From Flagellimonas zhangzhouensis (lineage in GTDB: Bacteria > Bacteroidota > Bacteroidia > Flavobacteriales > Flavobacteriaceae), in NCBI RefSeq assembly GCF_900102925.1, contig NZ_FNKI01000002.1, positions 806,001 through 870,000 on the forward strand: DNA of 64,000 nucleotides, given 5' to 3'. Shown piece by piece: positions 9,411 to 17,525 of the stretch. A program made the translations under genes and the position numbers. The notes beneath the pieces were generated by a model, which saw only the letters and a program-made list of their open reading frames with translations, did not search any database and had not been told where the DNA came from. Each line of letters opens with the position of its first letter. Positions within the stretch are counted from its first letter, which is position 1.

Positions 9411-9426
9411 ATTTGTATATACAAAT
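9411..9426. promoter_or_regulatory. Perfect palindrome, candidate operator upstream of YceI
   Basis: ATTTGTATATACAAAT is a perfect 16-bp dyad 57 nt upstream of the YceI start. This is the size and symmetry of a MarR- or TetR-type dimer site. No such regulator lies next to it; the nearest regulator is the AraC gene at 9478-10305, and AraC proteins normally bind direct repeats. The regulator is therefore unassigned. Confidence 0.5.
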
Positions 9427-9477
9427 GTCGTTAATTTAGTAAGGCACTGGGTAATACGAATAGGAAGAAATGTTGTA

Positions 9478-10305
9478 CTATTCGGTAATCAAGGCTTTCA
9501 TTTCCCTTCTGAAGGCGGTAGGGGTCTGTCCTGTTTTACGTTTGAACACTTTGGAGAAGTACGCTTTTTCGTTGTAACCGATCTCGAAACCAATTTCGGC
9601 AATGTTCTTATTACTGTTGATGAGCAGGTTTTTGGCTTCGGTCAGTTTTCGGGTCTCGATGATTTCGCCTGCGCTTTGCTGCATTACTTCTTGACAAACG
9701 ATATTAAGGTTGCGTTCGCTCATAAAAAGTTTATCGGCGTAGAACGATATTTTGACATTACGTCTATAGTTTTCCTCGAGGATATGAAGAAAGTGGGTAT
9801 AGGTCTCAGAGGCTGAATTCGCGGCATCTGCCTCTATGTTTGTCGGATTTTCATGATTGATGATGGTGAGCAAGGTCATATACAATTGCTTGATAACGAC
9901 CAGCCCAGGGGAGGGTCTGTTAATTTCATCATGCATCATTTCACATAAAGCGGTGAGACGGCCAAAACATTCGTTGGTCGGAAGGGTTACGTTGGCCCGA
10001 TTATGAAAATAACCATACATTTTAAAAATAACCTCGGACATAAACTCGCTCCGAAATCGAATCACCCAAAGGTCGCATTCGCCATTATGGGTTTGTGGAC
10101 GCAACAAATGAGGTTTGCCTCGGGTCACAAAACTGATGAAGGGCGCATAGACAGTCTCATCTTCAAAATCGATAAAGTGGGAGATTTTACCCTTGGCCCC
10201 AATGATCATTTCCTCAAAATCGTGCACATGGGCCTCAATATGCTTATCCTCCAAGGCAATGGCATCTTCTGTGGTAAATTTGAATATGTTGAACAGTTGC
10301 TCCAA
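9478..10305 (-). CDS. AraC family transcriptional regulator
   Basis: A 275-residue regulator. The C-terminal 95 residues carry both helix-turn-helix units (FYADKLFMSERNLNIVCQEV, then NIAEIGFEIGYNEKAYFSKV) and the closing KRKTGQTPTAFRRE. The N-terminal part resembles the cupin-like sensing domain of small-molecule-responsive AraC proteins (HVHDFEEMIIGAKG). It is transcribed towards the YceI cluster and could regulate it; that is inference from position. Confidence 0.9.
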   Translation of the reverse strand: MEQLFNIFKFTTEDAIALEDKHIEAHVHDFEEMIIGAKGKISHFIDFEDETVYAPFISFVTRGKPHLLRPQTHNGECDLWVIRFRSEFMSEVIFKMYGYFHNRANVTLPTNECFGRLTALCEMMHDEINRPSPGLVVIKQLYMTLLTIINHENPTNIEADAANSASETYTHFLHILEENYRRNVKISFYADKLFMSERNLNIVCQEVMQQSAGEIIETRKLTEAKNLLINSNKNIAEIGFEIGYNEKAYFSKVFKRKTGQTPTAFRREMKALITE

Positions 10306-10389
10306 GGTTGAATTGGTTTTTATAAATCCTGAAAATAACCAAACGAATTTAAGGTAAAACCGAAATACTTTAAACTAAATAAAACTTTT

Positions 10390-11550
10390 CTACTGCAACC
10401 GCATAACTTGTTCCACCCAATCACTTTGATTGTCCAAAGCAATGTCAGGCGTTATACCTTTGATTTCATAGGTGTCAAAATTTTCCCCCGCTTGTTCTGT
10501 GGAAAGCGATAGTTGAACTCCAGCACAATCGGTTTCAGCGGAATACGATTTATTTCCATAACCATATGCCAACATGCCACGGGAATTTTCACCAGCGATT
10601 ATGGTTCTCGGGTCTTTTTTAAGAGCCAAAGCGGTCAATTCTGCGGAGCTACCCGTTTTAAAATTAATGAGTACATAAATCTTCTCAATATTTTTATTCT
10701 TTTTAAGGGATTTCAGAAGCTCATCCGCTTGCTTGGTGGCTCCACCTCCGTTATTTCTTAAATCGATGATCAGATTTTTATGGGTGAGTTTTGGAAGGTT
10801 TGTATCATAAAAATTTTCAGCTTCCTTCATCAAGTTTCGGGTGCGTCTAAGCGTTTTAATGCCGATATAATCAAATGAAGGGCTCAGGGAGACGTAATTG
10901 AAATTGTTCTTATGGTTTTTATTGAAAAAGTATTGGTTGGCCGTATTCCAAAAGGTGCCATGAATTCGTCCATTTTGGATTTTGACATTGTCTTGATAAA
11001 ACAACATTCCATTTTGATAAAACTCGAACAGTTCGTAGTTTCCTTCCGATGTTTGTTGAATTTTAAGTCTGATGGTGCCCTTAGTCCAATTTTCACTGTT
11101 GGAGGCTAGGGTGATGCCATACCAGACTCCATCTGTTTCTTTGTTCACATAGATTTTGTCGCTTCCCATATGGTAAATACCTGAAACTCCATCGTTTTGG
11201 ACAAAACGGGTATCAAATGATTTTTGATATTTCGGAATGCTTTTGGAAACTTCATCTGGAACCAGATAAATCTCGTTATGTCTGTCTTTGATAAACGATG
11301 CAAATTTTTGAAGGTATCCAACACAGAAGTAGTTCTTTAAAGGGTCATTTTCTATTTCTGTGGCAATTTTGGTTTTCCAGGCCTTAAAATCTGCTTCTTT
11401 ACCAGTTTTTTTGATCTGCACCTTAAAGCTTTCAGCATTGGTGATGAGTTTAGCCACATTTTCAAGTTCATCTTGACAGTTGCAAGATTTGTTTTGGGCG
11501 TTTAAAAAAGTGGTTAAAAGTAATAATAGGGTAATGGTAGGTTTGAACAT
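10390..11550 (-). CDS. S41 family peptidase-like protein, exported
   Basis: A 386-residue protein with a signal peptide (MFKPTITLLLLLTTFLNAQ) and a C-terminal tail-specific protease domain: LIIDLRNNGGG, then TGSSAELTALAL with the candidate catalytic Ser, then AGENSRGMLAYG. In active CtpA-type enzymes the last block usually carries a catalytic Lys (GKG); here Met stands there, so activity by the usual Ser-Lys dyad is doubtful. There is no PDZ domain. It is downstream of the GH29 gene on the same strand with a 100-nt gap. Confidence 0.8.
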   Translation of the reverse strand: MFKPTITLLLLLTTFLNAQNKSCNCQDELENVAKLITNAESFKVQIKKTGKEADFKAWKTKIATEIENDPLKNYFCVGYLQKFASFIKDRHNEIYLVPDEVSKSIPKYQKSFDTRFVQNDGVSGIYHMGSDKIYVNKETDGVWYGITLASNSENWTKGTIRLKIQQTSEGNYELFEFYQNGMLFYQDNVKIQNGRIHGTFWNTANQYFFNKNHKNNFNYVSLSPSFDYIGIKTLRRTRNLMKEAENFYDTNLPKLTHKNLIIDLRNNGGGATKQADELLKSLKKNKNIEKIYVLINFKTGSSAELTALALKKDPRTIIAGENSRGMLAYGYGNKSYSAETDCAGVQLSLSTEQAGENFDTYEIKGITPDIALDNQSDWVEQVMRLQ

Positions 11551-11650
11551 AAATGCAAAAAGCGAGTTGGTATCGGTTCTATATTAGTTAGACGCCAGTA
11601 AAATTAAAAAGGTTGCCTCGATTTAGCCTAAGTTCTATTTTGTCTTTGTG

Positions 11651-12952
11651 TTATTTTAATTGAACTACCAAAACAAAATCTGCTTGGTCGTAATCTCGAT
11701 TTTTAGGTAATTCTACCAAGGTACCATATGAATTGGTGTTGTGCTTCAACTTTTTCTTGGATTGAAAATCGACCACACTTGTAATTTTGCCCTCTACGGT
11801 CGGGAAAAAGAAATTGTCGGTTTTCCAGTCCATTATATGAATATAGATTTTATCATCCTTTTGTGTGGATACGCCCCAACTTTGAGGTGCAATTTGGCCG
11901 CCTCTGGTTTCGTATATGGATTCGCCATAAGTTGAGGTCCAATCACCAATTTCTTTTAAAGTTGCAATAAATTCAGGCTGAATTTTTCCATTGGGCATTG
12001 GTCCCACATTAAGCAGAAAGTTTCCATTATGCCCCGCTGCTTTCACCAAATATTGAATCAGCTCCTTGGTAGATTTATAGGATTTGTCCTGTAACGAAAA
12101 CCCCCATTGGTGCGCCATGGTCTCGGCAGTTTCCAAGGGTAACTTTCCCACAGTGGCTTCTCCACTATAACCTCCTTTGTTTTGTCCAGGCAAGTCCCGT
12201 TCAAACATTTGAAAATCTTCGCCTGGGTTAGGGGTCTGATGGTGATTGCTGCCAATCATGGCTTGGGGTTGCAGTTCGTGAATCAAATCATAGGTTTTTC
12301 TCAATTGCCAATCCGCCTCTTTTTTATCCCACCAGCCATCAAACCAAATACCGCCAATTTCCCCATAGTTGGTCAAGAGTTCCGTGAGTTGACCGTTCAT
12401 ATAATCCAAATAGTCTTCCCAATTGCCTTTATCGGGTCTTCCAGACTTCTTTCCTGTATCGCCTCTAGGATAGTAATCGTTGTGATGCCAATCCAATTGC
12501 GAATAATAGAGAAACAGTTTCATGTCGTGCTTTCTGCAAGCTTCGGCCATTTGTTTAATGACATCTTTTTTATAGACCGTTCTGTCCATAATATCCCAAT
12601 CACTCAGTTTACTATTGAACATGGCAAAGCCATCGTGGTGTTTGGTGGTAATGGTTATGTATTTCATCCCAGCATTTTTGGCCATCAGCACCCATGCTTC
12701 GGCATCAAATTCGGTAGGGTTGAAAAATGCAGGTAGTTTTTCGTAGGTAGCTACATCAATGCCTTGGGTTTCCATGACCCATTCGTGAACTCCCAAAACG
12801 GAATAGACCCCCCAGTGTATAAATAGTCCAAACTTAGCATCTTGATACCATTCTCTATTCTTTAAATTTTCAGGTGATGGTTGGTAATCTTGGGAAATGG
12901 AAGGATTGGCGAAAAGAAGTGCCATAAATACAAGTGCGAAGTACTTTTTCAT
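11651..12952 (-). CDS. GH29 alpha-L-fucosidase, exported
   Basis: A 433-residue fucosidase. The signal peptide (MKKYFALVFMALLFANPSISQ) is followed by FGLFIHWGVYSVLGVHEW, KHHDGFAMFNSKLSDWD and GEIGGIWFDGWWDKK; the Asp of WFDGW is the expected nucleophile. It should release alpha-L-fucose from fucosylated glycans in the periplasm or outside. The length fits the catalytic domain plus a short C-terminal beta domain. Confidence 0.93.
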   Translation of the reverse strand: MKKYFALVFMALLFANPSISQDYQPSPENLKNREWYQDAKFGLFIHWGVYSVLGVHEWVMETQGIDVATYEKLPAFFNPTEFDAEAWVLMAKNAGMKYITITTKHHDGFAMFNSKLSDWDIMDRTVYKKDVIKQMAEACRKHDMKLFLYYSQLDWHHNDYYPRGDTGKKSGRPDKGNWEDYLDYMNGQLTELLTNYGEIGGIWFDGWWDKKEADWQLRKTYDLIHELQPQAMIGSNHHQTPNPGEDFQMFERDLPGQNKGGYSGEATVGKLPLETAETMAHQWGFSLQDKSYKSTKELIQYLVKAAGHNGNFLLNVGPMPNGKIQPEFIATLKEIGDWTSTYGESIYETRGGQIAPQSWGVSTQKDDKIYIHIMDWKTDNFFFPTVEGKITSVVDFQSKKKLKHNTNSYGTLVELPKNRDYDQADFVLVVQLK

Positions 12953-13076
12953 TTTGGTTTGATTTAGTTATTGATCAGCGGCTTACAAGTTAAATATATT
13001 TCAATTGACAATTAACAATCATCAATGAACAATAATCGATTAATAATGAATAGCGATAGATTGCAATTATATAGAT

Positions 13077-13120
13077 TTCTCGACTGCCTGCCTGCCGCAG
13101 GCGGGCGCTCGAAATGACAG
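13077..13120. repeat. Dispersed repeat interrupted by a 19-nt palindromic insert
   Basis: The flanks TTCTCGACTG (13077-13086) and CGCTCGAAATGACAG (13106-13120) join exactly into a unit that is present uninterrupted at 49363-49386 (apart from one base difference, A to C). Between them sits CCTGCCTGCCGCAGGCGGG (13087-13105). The imperfect palindrome GCCTGCCTGC-C-GCAGGCGGGC spans 13086-13106 and has 10-bp arms with one G-T pair. Confidence 0.7.
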
Positions 13121-13241
13121 TTTTTAATATTATCCAGCAATCCAACAATCCAGCTTCTAACTATTCCTTCGACAACGTTCAGGAACCTTTTAGCTTTTAC
13201 CCACTAACCCTAAACCTATACGATAACTTCCAACAAATCAC

Positions 13242-13249
13242 TATCTTTG
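13242..13249 (+). promoter_or_regulatory. Promoter -7 element of mtaB
   Basis: TATCTTTG matches the Bacteroidota -7 consensus TAnnTTTG exactly and lies 26 nt before the mtaB ATG. No clear -33 TTG is seen at the expected spacing. Confidence 0.5.
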
Positions 13250-13274
13250 GGGCCCGAAAACGCACAGTAGGCAT

Positions 13275-14603
13275 ATGAGCAAAAAAGTCGCATTTTATAC
13301 ACTGGGTTGTAAACTCAATTTCTCTGAAACTTCCACGATTGCAAGAAGTTTTGAAAAGGAGGACTTTGAGCGTGTGGACTTTTCTGAAGAGGCCGATGTG
13401 TATGTGATTAATACCTGTTCGGTGACCGAGAATGCGGACAAACGATTTAAAACCATCGTAAAACAGGCCCAAAAAGCCAATCCTGAAGCATTTGTAACTG
13501 CTGTTGGTTGCTATGCCCAGTTAAAACCCGAGGAGTTGGCAGCGGTGGATGGCGTTGATTTGGTGCTTGGAGCCACTGAAAAGTTCAAGATTACCGATTA
13601 CCTGAACGATCTTACCAAAAATGATAAGGGCGAAGTGCACTCTTGTGAAATAGAAGATGCCGATTTTTATGTAGGAAGTTATGCCATTGGTGACCGTACC
13701 CGTGCCTTTTTAAAGGTTCAGGATGGTTGTGATTACAAATGTACTTATTGTACCATTCCTTTGGCTCGTGGGATTTCCCGAAGTGATGCATTGGAAAATG
13801 TACTCAACAATGCCAAAGAGATTGCCTCCAAGGATATTAAAGAGATTGTACTCACTGGAGTGAACATTGGGGATTACGGAAAAGGAGAGTTTGGGAATAA
13901 AAAGCACGAACATACCTTTTTTGATTTGGTAAAAGCTTTGGATGAGGTAGAAGGGATTCACCGCCTTAGAATTTCATCTATTGAACCCAATTTGTTGAAA
14001 AACGAGACTATTGATTTTGTGGCCCAGAGCAATTCGTTTGTGCCTCATTTTCATGTTCCGCTACAGAGTGGGAGCGATGACATTCTAAAGAAAATGCGTC
14101 GTCGTTATTTGTCCAATTTATATGTAGATAGGGTAAAACGAATCAAACAAACCATGCCCCATGCCTGTATAGGTGTGGATGTTATTGTAGGTTTTCCTGG
14201 AGAGACGGATGAACATTTCCTGGAGACCTATCACTTCTTGAACGAATTGGATATTTCTTATTTGCATGTGTTTACCTATTCCGAAAGGGATAACACTGTA
14301 GCTGCCGAAATGGATGCCGTTGTACCTAAAAAAGTGCGCAACAAACGCAGTAAAATGCTTCGTGGGCTATCTACCAAAAAACGTAGGGCATTTTATGAAA
14401 GTCAGTTAGGAACTACTCGAACCGTTTTGTTCGAAGGAGAAAACAAATTGGGCTACATTCATGGATTTACGGAAAATTACGTAAAAGTGAAGGCGCCATG
14501 GGATCCTTCTTTGGTAAATACCTTACACCAAGTGGAGCTTACCGATATTGATGAGGATGGGTTGGTGCGTTTCGAATTTGTTTCCTATAATATTATGGCA
14601 TAA
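13275..14603 (+). CDS. mtaB: tRNA t6A37 methylthiotransferase MtaB
   Basis: A 442-residue radical-SAM enzyme that converts t6A37 to ms2t6A37 in tRNAs reading ANN codons. The N-terminal cluster domain shows its three Cys in YTLGCKLNFSE, INTCSVTE and VGCYAQL. The radical-SAM site is CDYKCTYC, followed by IPLARG. A C-terminal TRAM-like segment is present, and LGCKLN favours MtaB over MiaB or RimO. It is a single gene with its own promoter and a terminator immediately after the stop. Confidence 0.95.
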   Translation: MSKKVAFYTLGCKLNFSETSTIARSFEKEDFERVDFSEEADVYVINTCSVTENADKRFKTIVKQAQKANPEAFVTAVGCYAQLKPEELAAVDGVDLVLGATEKFKITDYLNDLTKNDKGEVHSCEIEDADFYVGSYAIGDRTRAFLKVQDGCDYKCTYCTIPLARGISRSDALENVLNNAKEIASKDIKEIVLTGVNIGDYGKGEFGNKKHEHTFFDLVKALDEVEGIHRLRISSIEPNLLKNETIDFVAQSNSFVPHFHVPLQSGSDDILKKMRRRYLSNLYVDRVKRIKQTMPHACIGVDVIVGFPGETDEHFLETYHFLNELDISYLHVFTYSERDNTVAAEMDAVVPKKVRNKRSKMLRGLSTKKRRAFYESQLGTTRTVLFEGENKLGYIHGFTENYVKVKAPWDPSLVNTLHQVELTDIDEDGLVRFEFVSYNIMA

Positions 14604-14605
14604 AA

Positions 14606-14629
14606 AAACCTCCCGAAATCAGGAGGTTT
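14606..14629. terminator. Bidirectional terminator, mtaB / mini-GNAT
   Basis: AAACCTCC (14606-14613) and GGAGGTTT (14622-14629) form an 8-bp stem with an 8-nt loop. A-rich sequence precedes it and T-rich sequence follows, so it can end both convergent transcripts. Confidence 0.8.
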
Positions 14630-14651
14630 GGTTCTTAGGTTGTGCAATACA

Positions 14652-14945
14652 TCAGATGCGTATTCCTACTGGAAGCATTTCTTTGTATTGTCTGTTTTTT
14701 CGTAGAAATCCTGCAATTTGAGGACTAGTTGGTACTACTCTTTGGTTTTTCTCTTGGATTTCGTTAAGAACGGCTTTAATAAAGTCTTCTTTAAAACCTT
14801 CTTCTGTAATTTCTTCTGGGATAACCAATTTGGTTAAAAATACTTTACGTTCCTGAGAAGAGTACTCAATTTTGGCTAAATGCCCATCGACCTTAGCTTC
14901 AAATTGACGTAAGAAACTATTGTCTGTGATTTCCATTTGTGTCAT
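14652..14945 (-). CDS. Miniature GNAT-like protein (YjdJ type)
   Basis: A 97-residue protein resembling the short N-acetyltransferase family (Acetyltransf_CG/YjdJ). The strand KVDGHLAKIEYSSQERKVFL and the C-terminal NQRVVPTSPQIAGFLRKN correspond to the family's VDGE-A-L-Y and V-P-C-Y/S-V-A-FL blocks. The usual glycine-rich acetyl-CoA loop (R-G-x-G-I) is replaced by an acidic ITEEGFKED, so acetyltransferase activity is uncertain. It faces mtaB across a shared terminator. Confidence 0.65.
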   Translation of the reverse strand: MTQMEITDNSFLRQFEAKVDGHLAKIEYSSQERKVFLTKLVIPEEITEEGFKEDFIKAVLNEIQEKNQRVVPTSPQIAGFLRKNRQYKEMLPVGIRI

Positions 14946-15106
14946 ATAGTACTTTTTTGTTTTACTCCTAAAACACCCTGAATGGTAATTTCAAAGAAAA
15001 ACCCCATTCAAAATAAATGTTCATTTGGTGGGGTTGGCTGCAAAAGGGATACAAAATTAGTCAAAATATTGCTAAATTCCTAACCCTTATCGATATTTGG
15101 TGCTGT

Positions 15107-15769
15107 ATGCCCGATAATAAAACCCATGTTTACCTTATGCCAGGAATGGCTGCCAATTCATCTATTTTTGATGGCATTCATTTGCCTGAAAATAGCTTTG
15201 AAACTCATAAACTGGACTGGTTTTTACCTGAAAAGGGAATGCCCCTTCAAGATTATGCGGAAAAGATGTGTGAGTTTATCCATCATCCAAATCCTGTTTT
15301 GATTGGTGTGTCCTTTGGGGGTATGTTAGTGCAGGAAATGGCCCATTTCATTCAGCCCAAAAAAATAGTGGTGGTATCTTCGGTAAAAAGCAAGCACGAG
15401 CTTCCCAAAAAAATGATTTTCGCGAAGTATACCAAAGTGCACAAATTGCTTCCTACGGGTTTGGTAAACAATGTGGAACTTTTGGCAAAATATGCTTTTG
15501 GCGAAGCAGTGACCAAACGCTTGCATCTCTATGAAAAATATCTTTCCGTAAGAGATAAGGGATATATAGATTGGTCCATAGATCAAATGGTGAATTGGAA
15601 CCAAGAAGTTCCTCCGCCCAATACCGTTCATATTCAAGGGGAGAAAGACACGGTTTTTCCAATTGTGAATATCAAGGATTGCATCAAGGTGAAAAATGGC
15701 ACACATACCATGATCATACATCGGGCAAAATGGTTTAATGATAACCTCCCCACAATTATTTCCGAATAA
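15107..15769 (+). CDS. Alpha/beta hydrolase
   Basis: About 220 residues of an alpha/beta hydrolase fold. VYLMPGMAANSSIFDGI is the oxyanion region and GVSFGGM is the nucleophile elbow. The segment VHIQGEKDTVFP carries a candidate acid, and NGTHTMIIHRA the candidate His. I place the start at the ATG at 15107 (MPDNKTHVYLMPG) rather than 90 nt upstream, because the extra residues (FIWWGWLQKGYK...) resemble neither a domain nor a signal peptide. No signal peptide, so cytoplasmic. Substrate unknown. Confidence 0.85.
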   Translation: MPDNKTHVYLMPGMAANSSIFDGIHLPENSFETHKLDWFLPEKGMPLQDYAEKMCEFIHHPNPVLIGVSFGGMLVQEMAHFIQPKKIVVVSSVKSKHELPKKMIFAKYTKVHKLLPTGLVNNVELLAKYAFGEAVTKRLHLYEKYLSVRDKGYIDWSIDQMVNWNQEVPPPNTVHIQGEKDTVFPIVNIKDCIKVKNGTHTMIIHRAKWFNDNLPTIISE

Positions 15770-15786
15770 TTTCGTCTTTATAATAG

Positions 15787-15794
15787 TATCTTTA
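15787..15794 (+). promoter_or_regulatory. Promoter -7-like element of the transglycosylase gene
   Basis: TATCTTTA (one mismatch from TAnnTTTG) lies 24 nt upstream of the ATG at 15818, just after the stop of the preceding hydrolase gene. Confidence 0.35.
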
Positions 15795-15817
15795 CAAAGT
15801 AGTTAAATAGGGAAGAC

Positions 15818-16783
15818 ATGAAACAAATGAAGAACGTATTGGCCTTTATTGGTTTATTGGCCGTAGTGAGCACGCTAATTTTTGCAGTGCAGTCGAATGT
15901 AGAAGAGGAACAGGCAGTGGAGAAGGAAGAACCCGTTGCCAACGATAAAAATGTGGCGGATACCTACCAGATCAGTGCCATTGAAATTCCAAAGGATTTA
16001 AATTTTGCTGGGGAAGATGTACCGCAAGATGACCCAGAGATCATGGAACGTGTTGATCGTGAGTTTTTGGTGAACACCTATTGGCAATCCAACGCTTTAT
16101 TATTGATGAAGCGTGCGAATAAATATTTCCCCATTATTGAGCCCATTCTTAAAAAGAATGGCGTGCCGGACGATTTCAAATATTTGGCCGTGGCCGAAAG
16201 TGGATTGGAAAATGTGGTTTCTCCTGCGGGTGCAACTGGGTTTTGGCAAATTATGAGAGCTACGGGGAGGGAATATGGTCTGGAAGTAAATGATAATGTG
16301 GATGAACGTTACCATGTAGAAAAGGCGACTCAGGTTGCTTGCGATTACCTAAATAAATGGAAAGATCGTTTTGGAAACTGGACATTGACTGCTGCAGCTT
16401 ATAATGCTGGTCCTGCTGGTGTGCAAAAGTACATGGGAATTCAGCAAGTCGATGATTACTATGATCTATTGTTGGGGCAGGAGACTGGACGTTATGTGTT
16501 TCGTATTTTGGCAATCAAGGAAATTCTTTCCCACCCAGAAAAATATGGTTTTCAATTGGATGAAGACGATATGTATGAAAAAGTACCCACCTTTACCGTA
16601 GAAGTGGATACAGCCGTAACCAACTGGGCCGATTTCGCCGAGCTTTACGAAATCAACTACAAAATTCTAAAAAGACATAATCCCTGGTTGCGCGAACCGC
16701 ATTTGAACAATGCATCACGCAAAAAATACACCATCGAAATCCCAAACAAAGGGGTTTACCGAGTAGGTGGTGTTGGGAAGTAA
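15818..16783 (+). CDS. Membrane-anchored lytic transglycosylase (SLT domain)
   Basis: A 321-residue peptidoglycan lytic transglycosylase of the MltD/Slt type. An N-terminal hydrophobic segment (residues 6-24) serves as signal or anchor. The SLT domain shows AVAESGLE with catalytic Glu127, then SPAGATGFWQIM and AAAYNAGPAGV. The C-terminus (about 265-320) resembles a single degenerate LysM-like unit (WADFAELYEINYKILKRHNPWL). It cleaves the MurNAc-GlcNAc bond in the periplasm. It is convergent with an M23 peptidase gene only 4 nt away. Confidence 0.92.
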   Translation: MKQMKNVLAFIGLLAVVSTLIFAVQSNVEEEQAVEKEEPVANDKNVADTYQISAIEIPKDLNFAGEDVPQDDPEIMERVDREFLVNTYWQSNALLLMKRANKYFPIIEPILKKNGVPDDFKYLAVAESGLENVVSPAGATGFWQIMRATGREYGLEVNDNVDERYHVEKATQVACDYLNKWKDRFGNWTLTAAAYNAGPAGVQKYMGIQQVDDYYDLLLGQETGRYVFRILAIKEILSHPEKYGFQLDEDDMYEKVPTFTVEVDTAVTNWADFAELYEINYKILKRHNPWLREPHLNNASRKKYTIEIPNKGVYRVGGVGK

Positions 16784-16787
16784 CTTT

Positions 16788-17525
16788 CTAATAATTAAAT
16801 ATAAAATAAGGCGAGGGGAAATACTCTTCCACTTTTGGTAGCAATGTTGATGAAATATACCCCCAATCGGAATAACCAGCATCCATGGCTTCTTGGGTAA
16901 GGATTTGCAGATGCACATGGCAAAACCAGCCGCCACTATCACTTTCTTGCCCGATATGCGCAAACTCTTGCCCAGCTTTGATCTTATCACCAACCTTGAC
17001 CAAATGTGGCGTTTTCAAGTGCCCGTAGAGCGAATAGAAGACAACACCATTGATATTATGTTTTAGGATGATGTAGCCGCCATAATTGCCCACAGTGGTT
17101 TCTTTGCCTGTTTTATAAACCTCAGCATCAAGTGGAGCAAACATGGGTGTGTCAAAGGGCACAACAATATCCAGTCCAAGATGGTAATACCGTTTTTCCT
17201 CAATTATGTTCGGGTAGGCCCTTAGTAGTGTTTTTCGTTCTTCCAAGTACTTACCAATGCCCCATTGGTGGTTGGTGGCCGCCAATTCATCAAAAATCAT
17301 GGTGTTGAACTGCTGAAAATCGAACAGGGTGTACTCCAGTGTTTTTGGGTTGTTGGACGAAAAATCAAAGATATATGGCGTTCCTTTTAAATAATCACCA
17401 AATAAGGGATGAATAGTAACACCATTGAGGTTGAGGGGGTAGTACATAGGTAATGCGGTCTGAAATATAAAGCTACGTAATTCTTGGATATGCTGATTAG
17501 CTAAAGTCTGGACTGTATATTTCAA
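16788..17525 (-). CDS. M23 family metallopeptidase-like protein
   Basis: A 245-residue protein whose C-terminal half is an M23 (LytM) domain: the zinc ligands are His115 and Asp119 (HLGLD), His169 lies in LYGHL, and the HVH motif is at 203-205. An N-terminal region of about 90 residues is not recognised. No signal peptide is seen, which is unusual for a peptidoglycan peptidase. The start overlaps the end of the upstream gene by 29 nt, so the two are probably co-transcribed. Confidence 0.87.
   Translation of the reverse strand: MKYTVQTLANQHIQELRSFIFQTALPMYYPLNLNGVTIHPLFGDYLKGTPYIFDFSSNNPKTLEYTLFDFQQFNTMIFDELAATNHQWGIGKYLEERKTLLRAYPNIIEEKRYYHLGLDIVVPFDTPMFAPLDAEVYKTGKETTVGNYGGYIILKHNINGVVFYSLYGHLKTPHLVKVGDKIKAGQEFAHIGQESDSGGWFCHVHLQILTQEAMDAGYSDWGYISSTLLPKVEEYFPSPYFIFNY

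Larger units (their letters stand above)
12953..13274. other. 322-nt spacer with a nested repeat
   Basis: No gene is seen. The first half is AT-rich. The middle holds a repeat with a palindrome inserted in it (13077-13120, described separately), and positions 13242-13249 hold the mtaB promoter. A second fragment around 13163-13182 (TTCGACAACGTTCAGGAACC) resembles a decayed copy of the dispersed TTCGACTGCGCTCAGGATGA repeat. Confidence 0.6.
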
